A stretch of 64,000 nt of DNA, taken from positions 682,001 through 746,000 of the forward strand of contig OZ260079.1 in NCBI GenBank assembly GCA_965284365.1. The letters are read 5' to 3'. Below the pieces are notes generated by a model that saw only the letters and a list, made by a program, of their open reading frames with translations, searched no databases and was not told the origin of the DNA. Position 1 is the stretch's first letter. The number at the start of each line of letters is the position of its first letter. Origin of the DNA: Phragmitibacter sp965284365 (lineage in GTDB: Bacteria; Verrucomicrobiota; Verrucomicrobiia; Verrucomicrobiales; Verrucomicrobiaceae). This document shows positions 54,522 through 63,824 of the stretch, in pieces. A program made the translations under genes and the position numbers.

Positions 54522-54542
54522 ATCAATTACTGTTAATTCACT
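54517..54542. terminator. inverted repeat shared by two convergent stop regions
   Basis: AGTGAATCAA (54517-54526) pairs with TTAATTCACT (54533-54542), 9 of 10 positions, around a six-base loop. It spans the end of the S41 gene and touches the stop of the helicase gene. No T-run, so its role as a bidirectional terminator is plausible but unproven. Confidence 0.45.
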
Positions 54543-57275
54543 CTACACATCCCAAACCAAACGAAACCCGAACCCCTTCAAAAACGAATCGATTTCGATA
54601 GCTAAATCCCGCCGAATCTCAGTATCTACAAAGAGTTTTGAAACTTTCAACCCATCGAGATTTTTTGGTGTCTTCCATCGTTCAAAAGTGAAGTGTCGAT
54701 TCATAACACGACCTTTTTTTGGCCTTGGTTGCACATATCGCTGATAATACCGCCGGAGAACCAAATCAGCACCCGCAGACAACCCTAGCGGCCGCACAGG
54801 CGCAGAGAAAACGATCGGAGGGAATTTGACCCCATCTAATTTAGATTCGTCTAGCCTTGATGCCGGTCGATCAAACGGAACGTTTTCACTGTGCTCGGAC
54901 TCCTTCCAAAGAAGCTCCGGGCGCATGGTTTCTAGAAATTCAGAAGGCTGACCTTCGTACGTCATCACAACTTGGTCTCTGCCTCTTGTCATTGCTACGT
55001 AAAATCGCAAAGCATCGCGCCATTGCTCCTCCGAGGGCAACTGAGGACTTGGAATTACCTTCGAGGAACATCCCACCAAAACTATAAGACTGAACTCCAA
55101 TCCTTTCACATCCGATAATGTGCCAACACTTACAATCTCTCTTTGCTCAAGGTAGTCCCCTGTGAGGACTGCTGGCTTGAGCATCTCGGGGCACCTCTGC
55201 AAAATATCTAAAACCGAAATTTCATCAGCATTTGCTGTAACTAGACATACCGACCATGGCGGAGTTTCGCCATCCACTATCCAGTGCCGAGCCGTTTCCC
55301 AAGCTGCCTCGATCATTCGGTTGGACTTCAACGCTATCGGCATTGCAGTTTCACGTACTGCCAACTCAGGCTCTAAACGCTCAACCGTATCATCAGATTT
55401 CGAAGCCAAAATGGAGTATTTAGTTATCAAAAGATCGGCAGCCCTTAGAATCTGACGACTGTTTCTATAGTTCTTCTTGATAGTCCTCGTGCTGACGTAA
55501 TTGCGATCAAGCAATGCATTTCCCAAATTAAAGTCTTTTACGAAGACTTTTTGAAGTGTATCTCCGGCCAAAAAAAGCCCATTTTCGGATTTCGTTGGGA
55601 TCTGTTTAAGCAAACGTAATTCCAACGTTGAAAAATCTTGAAATTCGTCAATCAACAAGCAGCGTCTTGCCAGCGACGGCGGCAATGTCAAAAATTCTTT
55701 TATAGATGGAAACAAAGCCTGGGCCAATCCAGTCTCATCCAACATGGCGCCCGCAAACATATACTCTTCGTAGCGGAGCAATAGTCGCAACACGAGACTT
55801 CTCGACTTCTCTTGAAAATCGATGGATCTCCCCTTACGCTGCATTGAGTAATATCCTTTCCCAGTTCTATCAGATCTATCTGAATATGGAAAAGCACTTC
55901 TAACAAGAGTAAACTCATCTCTTATATAGGCTTCTTGATCAAATCCTCCCCCTATTGAATCGATCAGTGTTTTTTTGAGTCTTGCGGCATCAATATCTTT
56001 ATCGATCTCGTCTCGCCAATACTCTCTCCAAGTATCATCGAGTGTCTCACGACTTCGTACTGCAAATTCGTTAGCAAGATTTTTATGATAAGTCATTGCG
56101 ACATCCAACGTGGCGATCATTGGATGCCCCTTAGGCAACGATTCTACAAACTGTTTGAGGTATTTTTCCGATCCTAAAAAACAAAGTATCTCTTGGAAAT
56201 AATCGTAGTAAGCTTGAACCTTAATTCGCTTGTCCTCTCCATTCAAACATAGACGATCTATTAATCGCCTCAGCAAAGTAGCCAGAGTTCGGTTTAATGT
56301 AACAATACCGATTAACTCGTTGGGATACATCTGCGCCAATCGCCGTGCGCGGTGAAGTAACACGACAGTTTTTCCGCTGCCAGACACTCCCTTAAGGATA
56401 GCGGGGAAATCAAAATCTTCATCCACTACCCGCTTTTGTTCTGGATGCAAGAAAAGCATCCAATTCTCAAACTTATCATGATCAAGAAGACGTGCTAATT
56501 CCTCCGGTGGCAGCTCCGTAAAATTAATAATAGTGTCCGAATTTGACTCAGATTCCAGCGCCTTCTCAATCAAATCGGAATCCGTTCCAACTTCCACGGA
56601 TTGGCCCCGAAATAACTCTAGGCGACTAATCGCCTCGTCGATATGCCCACCGCTTATTGCCACAAGAAGATCGAATATTAAGTTACGAACAAGTTCATCA
56701 GATATCAGTTCAACTGTTTCCAGAATAATTTCAGGATCAGTCTCTTCACGGATTTCCATCAAATCCCGCCTCAACTTCGCTTGAGGCACGAGTTCAAAAA
56801 ATTCGCTAAACTCAAGCCTTTTCAGGAAAGGCAGATTCTCATCGGTTATCTCACAACCAATTTTCGATGCAGAATCGTCCGTCTGCGGGATAGCAACACG
56901 AGTCTGGCCGACGCGTAAATTTGCTTTATTAACAGTTGCTGTCCACCCCCGATGATTTTCCAACCACCGATCGGCATCTTCATGATCTCCGACATATAGG
57001 AGCCATATCACCCCATCGTGCTGCACCGTAACCAAGCGGCAAGCTCCCGGGAGATCATACTTTATGCAATGTGCAATCCTACTCTCTCCATGATTGGTCA
57101 GTTTGCAAAGATCGTCAAAATCTCCCTCCATTCCGCCCATGATTTGCATGACTCTATCCGCGGCTTTCTGGCGCGCTCCGCCAGACTGCCTAAGACGGCG
57201 CAAAGACTCCATGAAGTCCACTTTGTTGTGAAAGTCTTTTCTTTGCGCGACAAATTTCCGTCTCACATCCCTCAT
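54543..57275 (-). CDS. RelE/ParE-like domain fused to UvrD-type SF1 helicase (AT-rich island gene)
   Basis: A large cytosolic protein, about 910 aa from ATG 57275 (a TTG at 57308 would add 11 residues; the numbering below starts from the TTG). Residues about 22-121 look like a RelE/ParE toxin-fold domain: FHNKVDFMESLRRLR, then RIAHCIKYDLPGACRLVTV and GVIWLLYVGDHEDADRWLE. A helical linker follows. The SF1 helicase motifs are in order: Q-like LHPEQKRVV (287-295), Walker A GVSGSGKT (307-314), LLIDEFQD (551-558), GLFLAGDTLQ (577-586), KKNYRNSRQI (611-620), DVKGLEFSLIVL (733-744) and YVAMTRGRD (770-778). The gene is clearly AT-rich and uses different codons from its neighbours, which points to transfer. 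No antitoxin or partner gene is visible. A defence role is inference. Confidence 0.8.
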   Translation of the reverse strand: MRDVRRKFVAQRKDFHNKVDFMESLRRLRQSGGARQKAADRVMQIMGGMEGDFDDLCKLTNHGESRIAHCIKYDLPGACRLVTVQHDGVIWLLYVGDHEDADRWLENHRGWTATVNKANLRVGQTRVAIPQTDDSASKIGCEITDENLPFLKRLEFSEFFELVPQAKLRRDLMEIREETDPEIILETVELISDELVRNLIFDLLVAISGGHIDEAISRLELFRGQSVEVGTDSDLIEKALESESNSDTIINFTELPPEELARLLDHDKFENWMLFLHPEQKRVVDEDFDFPAILKGVSGSGKTVVLLHRARRLAQMYPNELIGIVTLNRTLATLLRRLIDRLCLNGEDKRIKVQAYYDYFQEILCFLGSEKYLKQFVESLPKGHPMIATLDVAMTYHKNLANEFAVRSRETLDDTWREYWRDEIDKDIDAARLKKTLIDSIGGGFDQEAYIRDEFTLVRSAFPYSDRSDRTGKGYYSMQRKGRSIDFQEKSRSLVLRLLLRYEEYMFAGAMLDETGLAQALFPSIKEFLTLPPSLARRCLLIDEFQDFSTLELRLLKQIPTKSENGLFLAGDTLQKVFVKDFNLGNALLDRNYVSTRTIKKNYRNSRQILRAADLLITKYSILASKSDDTVERLEPELAVRETAMPIALKSNRMIEAAWETARHWIVDGETPPWSVCLVTANADEISVLDILQRCPEMLKPAVLTGDYLEQREIVSVGTLSDVKGLEFSLIVLVGCSSKVIPSPQLPSEEQWRDALRFYVAMTRGRDQVVMTYEGQPSEFLETMRPELLWKESEHSENVPFDRPASRLDESKLDGVKFPPIVFSAPVRPLGLSAGADLVLRRYYQRYVQPRPKKGRVMNRHFTFERWKTPKNLDGLKVSKLFVDTEIRRDLAIEIDSFLKGFGFRLVWDV

Positions 57276-57303
57276 ATCGATAAAAGTTTTTCTATGTTTC
57301 AAT

Positions 57304-57325
57304 CGCAAGTCAAGCTTAGCTTGCG
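57304..57325 (-). promoter_or_regulatory. imperfect palindrome just upstream of the helicase start
   Basis: CGCAAG, AAGCTT and CTTGCG, separated by two-base spacers, form an imperfect 22-base palindrome about 29 bases before ATG 57275. Possible operator for autoregulation, which RelE-type systems often show; no regulator is identified. Confidence 0.4.
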
Positions 57326-57359
57326 CATTACAGAATCTTATTATCGTTTAATACGATGA

Positions 57360-57390
57360 AGCCCCGGTCCGCGTGGGCGGGACCGGGGCT
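57360..57390. terminator. strong GC hairpin at the right edge of the AT-rich island
   Basis: AGCCCCGGTCC (57360-57370) and GGACCGGGGCT (57380-57390) form a perfect 11-bp stem with a 9-base loop. It lies downstream of the Gfo/Idh gene on the minus strand and probably ends that operon. It marks the return from AT-rich to GC-rich sequence. Confidence 0.6.
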
Positions 57391-57531
57391 CGTTGTTTTG
57401 GTTTGGAGTGAGGGACGGAGTGCGAAGTCCGGCCCACAGGTTTCATGTGGCGCAGCTTTCGCCGCGCATGATTGTTATGTATTATCTCCTTGAACGCACG
57501 AGATGGCGAATCCTTAGCTTCGCTTGTTGGA

Positions 57532-58908
57532 TCAGATCGTCACGGTCACGCCAGGAATGGCGATCGGGTAGTTGCCATCTTCGCCGGGCTTCGAGGGAGG
57601 TTCGGTTTCCCAGGTCACCTTGGCAGGCATGAGTTGGATGTTGCTCTTGATGGCGTCTTCCCACTTGATTTCCTTGCCGCAGTAAGTGGCCATACGACCG
57701 AAGATGGTGGTCATGGTGCTGTCCGCCACATAGTACGCGTCGTTCTTCGGCTTGTTGTTCATGATCGCGTCCTGGAGTTCGTTGTGCTCGACTTGATATG
57801 GATCGGGATCCTTGCGGTCTGCGCCGGTCGGACGGTATTTCCAGATGGTGTTGCCCTTGTGGTCGTTCGCGTAGCAGCGGCCGCCGTTGTCGAGATAGAG
57901 GATGCCCTTGGTGCCGGTGAATTCTTCACGGACAGGATTGAAGCAGCCCTTTTGGTGACGACTCTGGCTGTTGATACGCACGCCATTGGCGTAGGTGTAT
58001 TCGACGTAGTGGTGATCGTAGATCTCACCGAACTTCCCGGGGGCGTCGCCCTTCTTTTCCTTACGGACTTCACGGCCGCCCATGCCTTGCGCGGAGATCG
58101 GGGTCGAGCCGATGAACCAGTTCGCGACATCCACATTGTGGATGTGCTGCTCGTTAATGTGGTCACCGCAGAGCCAGTTGAAGTAGTACCAGTTCAGAAG
58201 TTGATACTGCAATTCGGTTTGACCGGGGAGACGATCCTTGACCCAGACACCGGCGCTGTTCCAGTAGACCTGGCCATTGACGATATCGCCGATGATGTTG
58301 TTTTCCTTCACCTGCTTGAGCGCTTCGCGGTAGCAGTTCTGGTAACGGCGTTGCAAACCAGCGGCGACTTTGAGGCCTTTTTGATCGGCGATCTTCGCCA
58401 CTTCGAGCACCTTGCGCACGCCTGGGGCGTCGACGGCCACGGGCTTTTCCATGAACACGTGCTTGCCGGCATTGATGGCGGCTTCGAAGTGATAAGGACG
58501 GAAGCCGGGAGGTGTCGCCAGGATCACCATATCGCACTGGGCGAGCACTTTTTCATAAGCGTCCAGGCCGGTGAATTTCCGGTCGTCGCTCACCTTGAAC
58601 TGGTCCGGGCTCTTGTTGGCCAGGTTGCTCGCGGCGCTGTCCAGACGATCCTGGTGCGCATCGCCCATGGCCCAAAGCACCACGTTCTTGTTTCCCGAGC
58701 TGAGGGCCTGACCGGCAGCGCCTGATCCACGGCCACCGCAGCCGATGAGGCCGATCTTGATCTCGTCACTGCCAGCGGCGTGCGCGTGCGAGGCGGCGCC
58801 GGCAAGGGCCAGGCCGGCTCCCGCGCCGATGCTACGGCTGAGGAAGTCGCGGCGGGACACCGCTTTCGGCACATAGAGGCCGTGATTGTTAGGTTCGAAT
58901 GTCGTCAT
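57532..58908 (-). CDS. Tat-exported Gfo/Idh/MocA oxidoreductase
   Basis: A 458-aa NAD(P)-dependent oxidoreductase. The N-terminus carries a twin-arginine signal (SRRDFLSRSIGAGAGLALAG), then the Rossmann motif IGLIGCGGRGSGAAG and the family block VFMEKPVAVDAPGVRKVLEVAK with the catalytic EKP Lys. The C-terminal (alpha/beta) domain includes HIHNVDVANWFIG. Such secreted Gfo/Idh proteins are abundant in Planctomycetes and Verrucomicrobia and act on sugars or cyclitols. It follows the epimerase-like gene 60 bases later in the same operon. Confidence 0.9.
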   Translation of the reverse strand: MTTFEPNNHGLYVPKAVSRRDFLSRSIGAGAGLALAGAASHAHAAGSDEIKIGLIGCGGRGSGAAGQALSSGNKNVVLWAMGDAHQDRLDSAASNLANKSPDQFKVSDDRKFTGLDAYEKVLAQCDMVILATPPGFRPYHFEAAINAGKHVFMEKPVAVDAPGVRKVLEVAKIADQKGLKVAAGLQRRYQNCYREALKQVKENNIIGDIVNGQVYWNSAGVWVKDRLPGQTELQYQLLNWYYFNWLCGDHINEQHIHNVDVANWFIGSTPISAQGMGGREVRKEKKGDAPGKFGEIYDHHYVEYTYANGVRINSQSRHQKGCFNPVREEFTGTKGILYLDNGGRCYANDHKGNTIWKYRPTGADRKDPDPYQVEHNELQDAIMNNKPKNDAYYVADSTMTTIFGRMATYCGKEIKWEDAIKSNIQLMPAKVTWETEPPSKPGEDGNYPIAIPGVTVTI

Positions 58909-58968
58909 GTTGACTTTGGTTTGGTATTTGGTGGTGCTTTGAAACTGTGCGCCGATGGCGAGAGTGGA

Positions 58969-59829
58969 CTAACTTTTTTCGTCCAGAGTGCTGCGAATGA
59001 GCTGATAACCTTCGGTATAGACTTCTTCGGGGGAAGAAAAGAAATCCCGCCAGACGCGCGTGGCAGCGGCGAGGTCCGGGAGGGAACCGCCGAAGGCTTC
59101 AATGGTAAGCCAGCCGTCATAGCCGAGGGACTTGGCCTTCCGAATGGCTTCGCGGCAGGGAGCGTGGCCACGGCCGGGAGTGCCACGGTCGTTCTCGGAA
59201 ATGTGTATGTGATTCAGGCCACCGGAGGCGTGCACGGTTTCAATGCAGCCGATGGGATCCTTCTCCTCGATGTTCGCGTGGAAGGTGTCATACATCGTGC
59301 CGAAGTTCGGATGATTCACCCGCTTCACGTAGCTGGCGGCCTGCTCCATGGTATTGAGCAGGTGGGACTCGAAGCGGTTCAGGGCTTCGATGGCGCATTT
59401 CACACCGGCTTCCTGGGCGATGGGGGCGATGGCGCGATGCACCTCGGCGGCGCGATTCAGCTCGTCTTCGGAAGGGAAGCGTCCGCTGAACTGGCCGAGC
59501 ACCTGATAGTAGGGTCCGCAGAGGGTCTGCACGCTGGCGGCATGGGCGCATTCGATGACGGTCTTGAGATGGTCGATGGCGCCCTGGCGATTCGCGGCGT
59601 CTGCGCTGATGGCGTTGTGGGCTTCGTCCGGCAGCACGGTGACGGCAGTGCACTCCAGGCCGTTGTCCTTCAGCACCTGGCCGATCTTGGCGAAATGTGC
59701 GGGATCACTCGTGTCGAAAATGGGAATTTCTACACCATCATACCCCACCGACTTCAATTTGGGGAACAGCGAAAAGTTATCTTCGGTCACGTGACCGGTC
59801 CAGAGGAGCAAATTAAATCCGATTTTCAT
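58969..59829 (-). CDS. sugar phosphate isomerase/epimerase, tagatose-3-epimerase-like
   Basis: A 286-aa TIM-barrel isomerase. Metal- and substrate-binding residues of the D-tagatose/D-allulose 3-epimerase group are in place: Glu148 in CAIEALNRFE, Asp181 in YDTFHANIEE, His207/His209 in HIHISENDRGTPGRGH, and Glu244 in TIEAFGG. The hydroxypyruvate isomerase branch is the main alternative. No signal peptide, so cytosolic. First gene of the operon with the Gfo/Idh oxidoreductase, suggesting joint use in sugar or inositol breakdown. Confidence 0.85.
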   Translation of the reverse strand: MKIGFNLLLWTGHVTEDNFSLFPKLKSVGYDGVEIPIFDTSDPAHFAKIGQVLKDNGLECTAVTVLPDEAHNAISADAANRQGAIDHLKTVIECAHAASVQTLCGPYYQVLGQFSGRFPSEDELNRAAEVHRAIAPIAQEAGVKCAIEALNRFESHLLNTMEQAASYVKRVNHPNFGTMYDTFHANIEEKDPIGCIETVHASGGLNHIHISENDRGTPGRGHAPCREAIRKAKSLGYDGWLTIEAFGGSLPDLAAATRVWRDFFSSPEEVYTEGYQLIRSTLDEKS

Positions 59830-60041
59830 GGGAGAGCCAGACTAGGGAATGTCCCCAGCGCGCGCAACCGTCGCGGTGACGAAATTCTTGTCCGGAAAAG
59901 CCGCTAAACGCGGGGAGACACAGAACGTAGGGCGCCCCAGCGGGCTTTCGCCAGAATGCGGAGAGGCAAAAAAAGCTTTGATCTATTAACAAAGGTTAAT
60001 AATCTAGCGCGCATCCTGCTCCGACCATTCATCTGCCTGCT

Positions 60042-60566
60042 ATGAAACATCTGTCCCTCCCTCGTTGTCTCTACTGGCTTTCCGGCGCCTTGCTTCTCAG
60101 CTTCGCCGGGACCTCCTGCAAAAGCACCAAGGCTGAGAACACGGAGTACCCCGAATACGCGGCTCCGACGGACAGCGGCTATAATCCGTACCAGGAATAT
60201 TCCCCCTCTTCTTCGGGGTCCACCGCTGCGTCTTCGACGTCGTCGCCTTCCTATGCTGCGCCGCAATACGCGACCTACACGCCACCAAAGCAAAGCTACA
60301 CGCCACCCGCTGACTCCACTCCTGCGGAGTACAAGCCTGAGCCGGAGTATACTCCGCCACCAAAGAAAAAGACTGCCTCCACGTCTACGGCTAAAAAGAA
60401 ATCCACCCCGGCCAAGAAAAAATCCAGCGGCGGCTATACCGTGAAGCAGGGCGATACGCTGTATAGCATCGCCCGGCGCAACAATACCACGGTAGCGAAG
60501 ATCAAGGCTCGCAGCGGCATCTCTTCGGATCTCATTCGTCCTGGTCAAAAGCTTTCGATTCCCTGA
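60042..60566 (+). CDS. LysM-domain lipoprotein with Pro/Tyr-rich spacer
   Basis: A 174-aa predicted lipoprotein: signal with lipobox-like FAGTSC, a long Pro/Tyr/Ser-rich low-complexity spacer (YAAPQYATYTPPKQSYTPP), a Lys/Ala-rich stretch (KKKTASTSTAKKKSTPAKKK), and a single C-terminal LysM domain (YTVKQGDTLYSIARRNN to LIRPGQKLSIP). It probably binds peptidoglycan from the outer membrane side. A terminator follows 63 bases later. Confidence 0.85.
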   Translation: MKHLSLPRCLYWLSGALLLSFAGTSCKSTKAENTEYPEYAAPTDSGYNPYQEYSPSSSGSTAASSTSSPSYAAPQYATYTPPKQSYTPPADSTPAEYKPEPEYTPPPKKKTASTSTAKKKSTPAKKKSSGGYTVKQGDTLYSIARRNNTTVAKIKARSGISSDLIRPGQKLSIP

Positions 60567-60916
60567 TTGGTCTCAGGAATTTTCCTTTTTCTTTTTCTAC
60601 ACAACAACACCTACTCCCTCCCAAAGGTTGGGCATTCCTGAAAAGGGATGCCCTTTCTTTTTGGTGGAGGCAGTTCCGTGCCGCTTCGGGGATTTGCTCC
60701 TCAAGCAGTTATCCAGGCGGCTTTGCCGCGCAGGATTGAGTCGGCGTCTGAGGACATCCGCCACCATGGCGGCAGCTCAGGTTGCCGCTCCAGTTTCTTT
60801 GATTCAACTGCATCGACCTTATGAATTAACGTTGCCTTTTTAACGTCAATCAAGGCATCATTAATTAACTGGCACGGGCGCTGCTTTGAGCAAGGCCCGT
60901 ATCAAATAATACTCTT
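60567..60916. other. interval without a gene
   Basis: 350 bases after the LysM gene. It holds the terminator at 60630-60662 and nothing else I could recognise. Confidence 0.5.
60630..60662 (+). terminator. rho-independent terminator after the LysM gene
   Basis: GGGCATTCC (60630-60638) and GGGATGCCC (60645-60653) form a 9-bp stem with one G-U pair and the loop TGAAAA, followed by TTTCTTTTT. Confidence 0.85.
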
Positions 60917-61594
60917 ATGATGCGGTTCCCCCGGACAGGTTGCTGGTATCGTTTCACTGCCGCAGATTGGCAGTTCATCATGGACTCTCTGGCTCTGCCG
61001 GACCAAAGCCGCGAAGGCCTCGCTGCGCTTTGTCTGGATGAAGACGAGGTCAAAAATATCCTGGATCACCCCAAGCTTTTCGAAGCGCTCACCTGGGGGA
61101 ACCGCAGTGCAATGGTTTCGCTGGAGCTGTTCTTCTTTGTGGTGGTGCGCCATGCGCTGAAGAGGGTCGGGGTGAAAGACCTCGCCGTGGCGGATTACAT
61201 TGCGGTGGTCTGTGCGGACCATGGTCTGCCGCAGCAGGTCGGGCCTTCCGGTTCACCGCGCCATGCGGAGAAGCTCTATAGTCTGGATTACCTGCACGAA
61301 CTGGACAACGCGCGGGGGTCCGAGCGCTTCTTTGTGCACGTGCAATGCGCGAATCAGTTCCTGGTGCTGACCTGTCTCTTCCCTACCTTTCTACAGCACC
61401 GCGCCCAGAGACGGGGCGCGCCGGATGTGACGTATTATGAGCGTTTCGTTGCCGCGCATTTGGAAGCCGCAGGGCGTCATGCTCTGGCGGATGAGTTCGC
61501 TCTGGCGGAAGTGCTGCTGCGTCTCTCGAATGATTTTCCGCCCGTGCGCCGGGCGATGAATCATCTGCTGCAGGAGTATCTCAGCTTGGGGTAA
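60917..61594 (+). CDS. conserved hypothetical protein
   Basis: A 225-aa soluble protein beginning MMRFPRTGCWYRF. It contains alpha-helical stretches (AMVSLELFFFVVVRHALKRVG, ADYIAVVCADHG, YERFVAAHLEAAGRHALADEF) and one Cys-rich segment (HVQCANQFLVLTCLF). No family recognised by eye. It stands alone between two terminators or gene ends, convergent with the SMP-30 gene. Confidence 0.65.
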   Translation: MMRFPRTGCWYRFTAADWQFIMDSLALPDQSREGLAALCLDEDEVKNILDHPKLFEALTWGNRSAMVSLELFFFVVVRHALKRVGVKDLAVADYIAVVCADHGLPQQVGPSGSPRHAEKLYSLDYLHELDNARGSERFFVHVQCANQFLVLTCLFPTFLQHRAQRRGAPDVTYYERFVAAHLEAAGRHALADEFALAEVLLRLSNDFPPVRRAMNHLLQEYLSLG

Positions 61595-61616
61595 AGCTCT
61601 ACGGAGTGCAGCACCA

Positions 61617-62645
61617 TTAGCACCAGTGAGCACCTTGGGTGTTCACGTAGATGCTGTAGAGTGACTGACCAGCGGTAATGAAGAGGCGGTTTCGTTTGGG
61701 GCCGCCAAAGCAAAGATTGCTACCTGTCTCGGGAAGCTTGATCAGTCCCATGCGCTGACCTTCCGGGGTGAAGACATGCACACCATCGAAGCCATCGCCC
61801 ACCCAGCCTGCACTGGCCCAGACATTGCCATCGACATCGCAACGCACACCGTCTGATCCGCCTTTGCTTTTCTTGTCAGTGAGGACGCCGTTCATGCCGG
61901 CGAACTTCTTTCCTTCACCGAGGGTCTTGCCGTCCTTCACGTCGTAAACGTTGATGCACTTGCCTTTGCCGGTATCGACTACATAAAGCTTTTTGTAGTC
62001 GGCGGAGAAACAGAGACCATTGGGCCGGTCTTCGAGGTCGGTCACTTTTTCAATCTTTCCGCCTGGATCAATGCGATACACGGCGGGCTTCAGCTCGGCT
62101 TCGGCTTTGTTGCCTTCATAGTTCCCCATGATGCCGTAGCCGGGATCGGTGAACCACACGCCGCCATCGGGATGCACCACCACGTCGTTGGGCGCGTTTA
62201 ATGGTTTGCCATCAAACTTGTCGGCCAGCACAGTGATATCGCCAGTGGCCTCATAGCGGGCCACGCGGCGGGCGCCATGCTCGGCGCTGATCTGACGGCC
62301 TTGGCTATCGAAGGTGTTGCCGTTGCTGTTATTCGAATTGCTGCGCAGCACGCTCACATGACCGTCCTCGGGAAGGTAGCGCATCTGGGCATTGTTCGGG
62401 ATGTCGCTCCAGACAAGATACTTGCCGGTGCCATTCCAGGCGGGGCCTTCCGCCCAGAGGCAGCCGGTGTGAAGGCGGCGCAGAGGCGAGTTCCCCTGGA
62501 TGTATTTTCCGAAGCCTTCTTCCAGGGCGATCACGTCCGGATCCGGGTAACGCTCGGGCTGGGCATTCGGTCCGAAGTCGCGGGCCAACGCGGTGCCGGC
62601 AGCCAGGGTGGAAAGGGACGTGAGGAAGGTGCGTCGTGAAGTCAT
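61617..62645 (-). CDS. SMP-30/gluconolactonase-family protein, exported
   Basis: A 342-aa six-bladed beta-propeller. ATG 62645 is chosen; the N-terminus MTSRRTFLTSLSTLAAGTALA is a Tat-type signal. Metal-site residues are visible as LNAPNDVVVHPDGGVWFTDPGYGI (Asn-Asp) and LYVVDTGKG (Asp), with an N-terminal Glu near LWAEGPAW. It probably opens sugar lactones in the periplasm and fits the sugar-acid genes that follow on the other strand. Confidence 0.88.
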   Translation of the reverse strand: MTSRRTFLTSLSTLAAGTALARDFGPNAQPERYPDPDVIALEEGFGKYIQGNSPLRRLHTGCLWAEGPAWNGTGKYLVWSDIPNNAQMRYLPEDGHVSVLRSNSNNSNGNTFDSQGRQISAEHGARRVARYEATGDITVLADKFDGKPLNAPNDVVVHPDGGVWFTDPGYGIMGNYEGNKAEAELKPAVYRIDPGGKIEKVTDLEDRPNGLCFSADYKKLYVVDTGKGKCINVYDVKDGKTLGEGKKFAGMNGVLTDKKSKGGSDGVRCDVDGNVWASAGWVGDGFDGVHVFTPEGQRMGLIKLPETGSNLCFGGPKRNRLFITAGQSLYSIYVNTQGAHWC

Positions 62646-62944
62646 AGGATGAAACCTTGCGAAGGGAGCGAGCATGAAAGAGTCGCTTCAGGATGTCTAG
62701 TGTCGTTTTTGCATGATGTGTACGCGGTGGGTTGTGAATGGAGATTTACCGCGAAGACTCAAAGGGCGCGAAGGATGAGGAAATAAAGAACGAGCGTCCG
62801 TTCGTCTAATCGCCAGCTTTTGGCGAAAACGCACGGTATCCATGTGGGTTCCATTTTCCCTTTTAGGTCCACGATGGATTTGCCCTCCCGTGTCCATTCC
62901 GGCTTGTTGCGGCGACTTGTCTCTGGTAACGATCTCCCTAGTCC

Positions 62945-63766
62945 ATGATTCTTCACCGCACCCAAACTGGCCCCGTCCTGGCGCATGATGGCGCTTTCTA
63001 CGCGATCAAGCCCGACGACTGGGACTGGCTGATCAACCATGAAAATCTGGCTGCGTGGCTACAGACGCAGATCCTTCCCAGCAACCAAACTGCTGCGCCG
63101 GATGCGTGGCTGGCGCCGATTGGCTCGCAGGAAGTCTGGGCGGCGGGCGTGACTTATTTCCGAAGCCGCACCGCGCGCATGGAGGAATCTCAGGATGCGG
63201 GTGGAGCGGACTTTTATGAGCGGGTTTATGACGCAGTCCGGCCCGAGATCTTTTTCAAAGCCACGCCGAGTCGTGTGGTGGCGCCGGGGGGTATTTTGCA
63301 TAGGCGGAAAGACTCGTCGTGGATCGTGCCGGAGCCGGAACTCACCTTGGTGATCAATCACCGAGGAGTGATCGTTGGATACACGTGCGGTAATGACCTT
63401 AGCTGCCGTGATATCGAAGGCGAGAATCCGCTCTATTTGCCGCAGGCGAAAGTCTTCCGGAATTGCGCCAGCGTCGGGCCGGGCATCCTCATTGCCGAGG
63501 CTCCGCTTACGAAAGACTGCGGCATTCATTGTGAAATCTGGCGGCACAGCCAGGCTGTCTTCACGGGCAGCACTACCCTGGCTCAAATGCGCCGCACACC
63601 GGAGGAACTGGTCTCTTGGCTCTATAAGGAAGAGGCGTTTCCGAACGGTGCTTATCTCATGACCGGGACAGGCTTGGTTCCGCCTGATAACTTTTGCCTT
63701 CAGACTTCGGATGAGGTCCGCATCACTATTGACGGTATCGGCACTCTGGTGAACACGATGGACTAA
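62945..63766 (+). CDS. fumarylacetoacetate hydrolase family protein
   Basis: A 273-aa FAH-fold enzyme. The metal-binding residues are readable in VPEPELTLVINHRG (ExE) and GYTCGNDLSCRDIEGENPLYLPQAK. In sugar-acid pathways these act as 2-keto-3-deoxy acid dehydratases or hydrolases. The neighbouring aldehyde dehydrogenase and lactonase suggest 2-keto-3-deoxy-pentonate as substrate, but fumarylpyruvate-type substrates cannot be excluded. The next gene starts 58 bases later. Confidence 0.87.
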   Translation: MILHRTQTGPVLAHDGAFYAIKPDDWDWLINHENLAAWLQTQILPSNQTAAPDAWLAPIGSQEVWAAGVTYFRSRTARMEESQDAGGADFYERVYDAVRPEIFFKATPSRVVAPGGILHRRKDSSWIVPEPELTLVINHRGVIVGYTCGNDLSCRDIEGENPLYLPQAKVFRNCASVGPGILIAEAPLTKDCGIHCEIWRHSQAVFTGSTTLAQMRRTPEELVSWLYKEEAFPNGAYLMTGTGLVPPDNFCLQTSDEVRITIDGIGTLVNTMD

Positions 63767-63824
63767 GCTGGCAATCCGATTTTCAAGCTCCTGCAAGCAC
63801 GCACTCTTTTTCTTCAAATCTGTT

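Noticed and set aside
57276..57308. TTG start for the helicase fusion
   Set aside because: An ATG 33 bases downstream (57275) is better placed; the extra 11 residues are not typical of the domain and overlap the palindrome.
57472..59907. Two long plus-strand open frames
   Set aside because: Antisense to the Gfo/Idh and epimerase-like genes, which have clear motifs; shadow frames.
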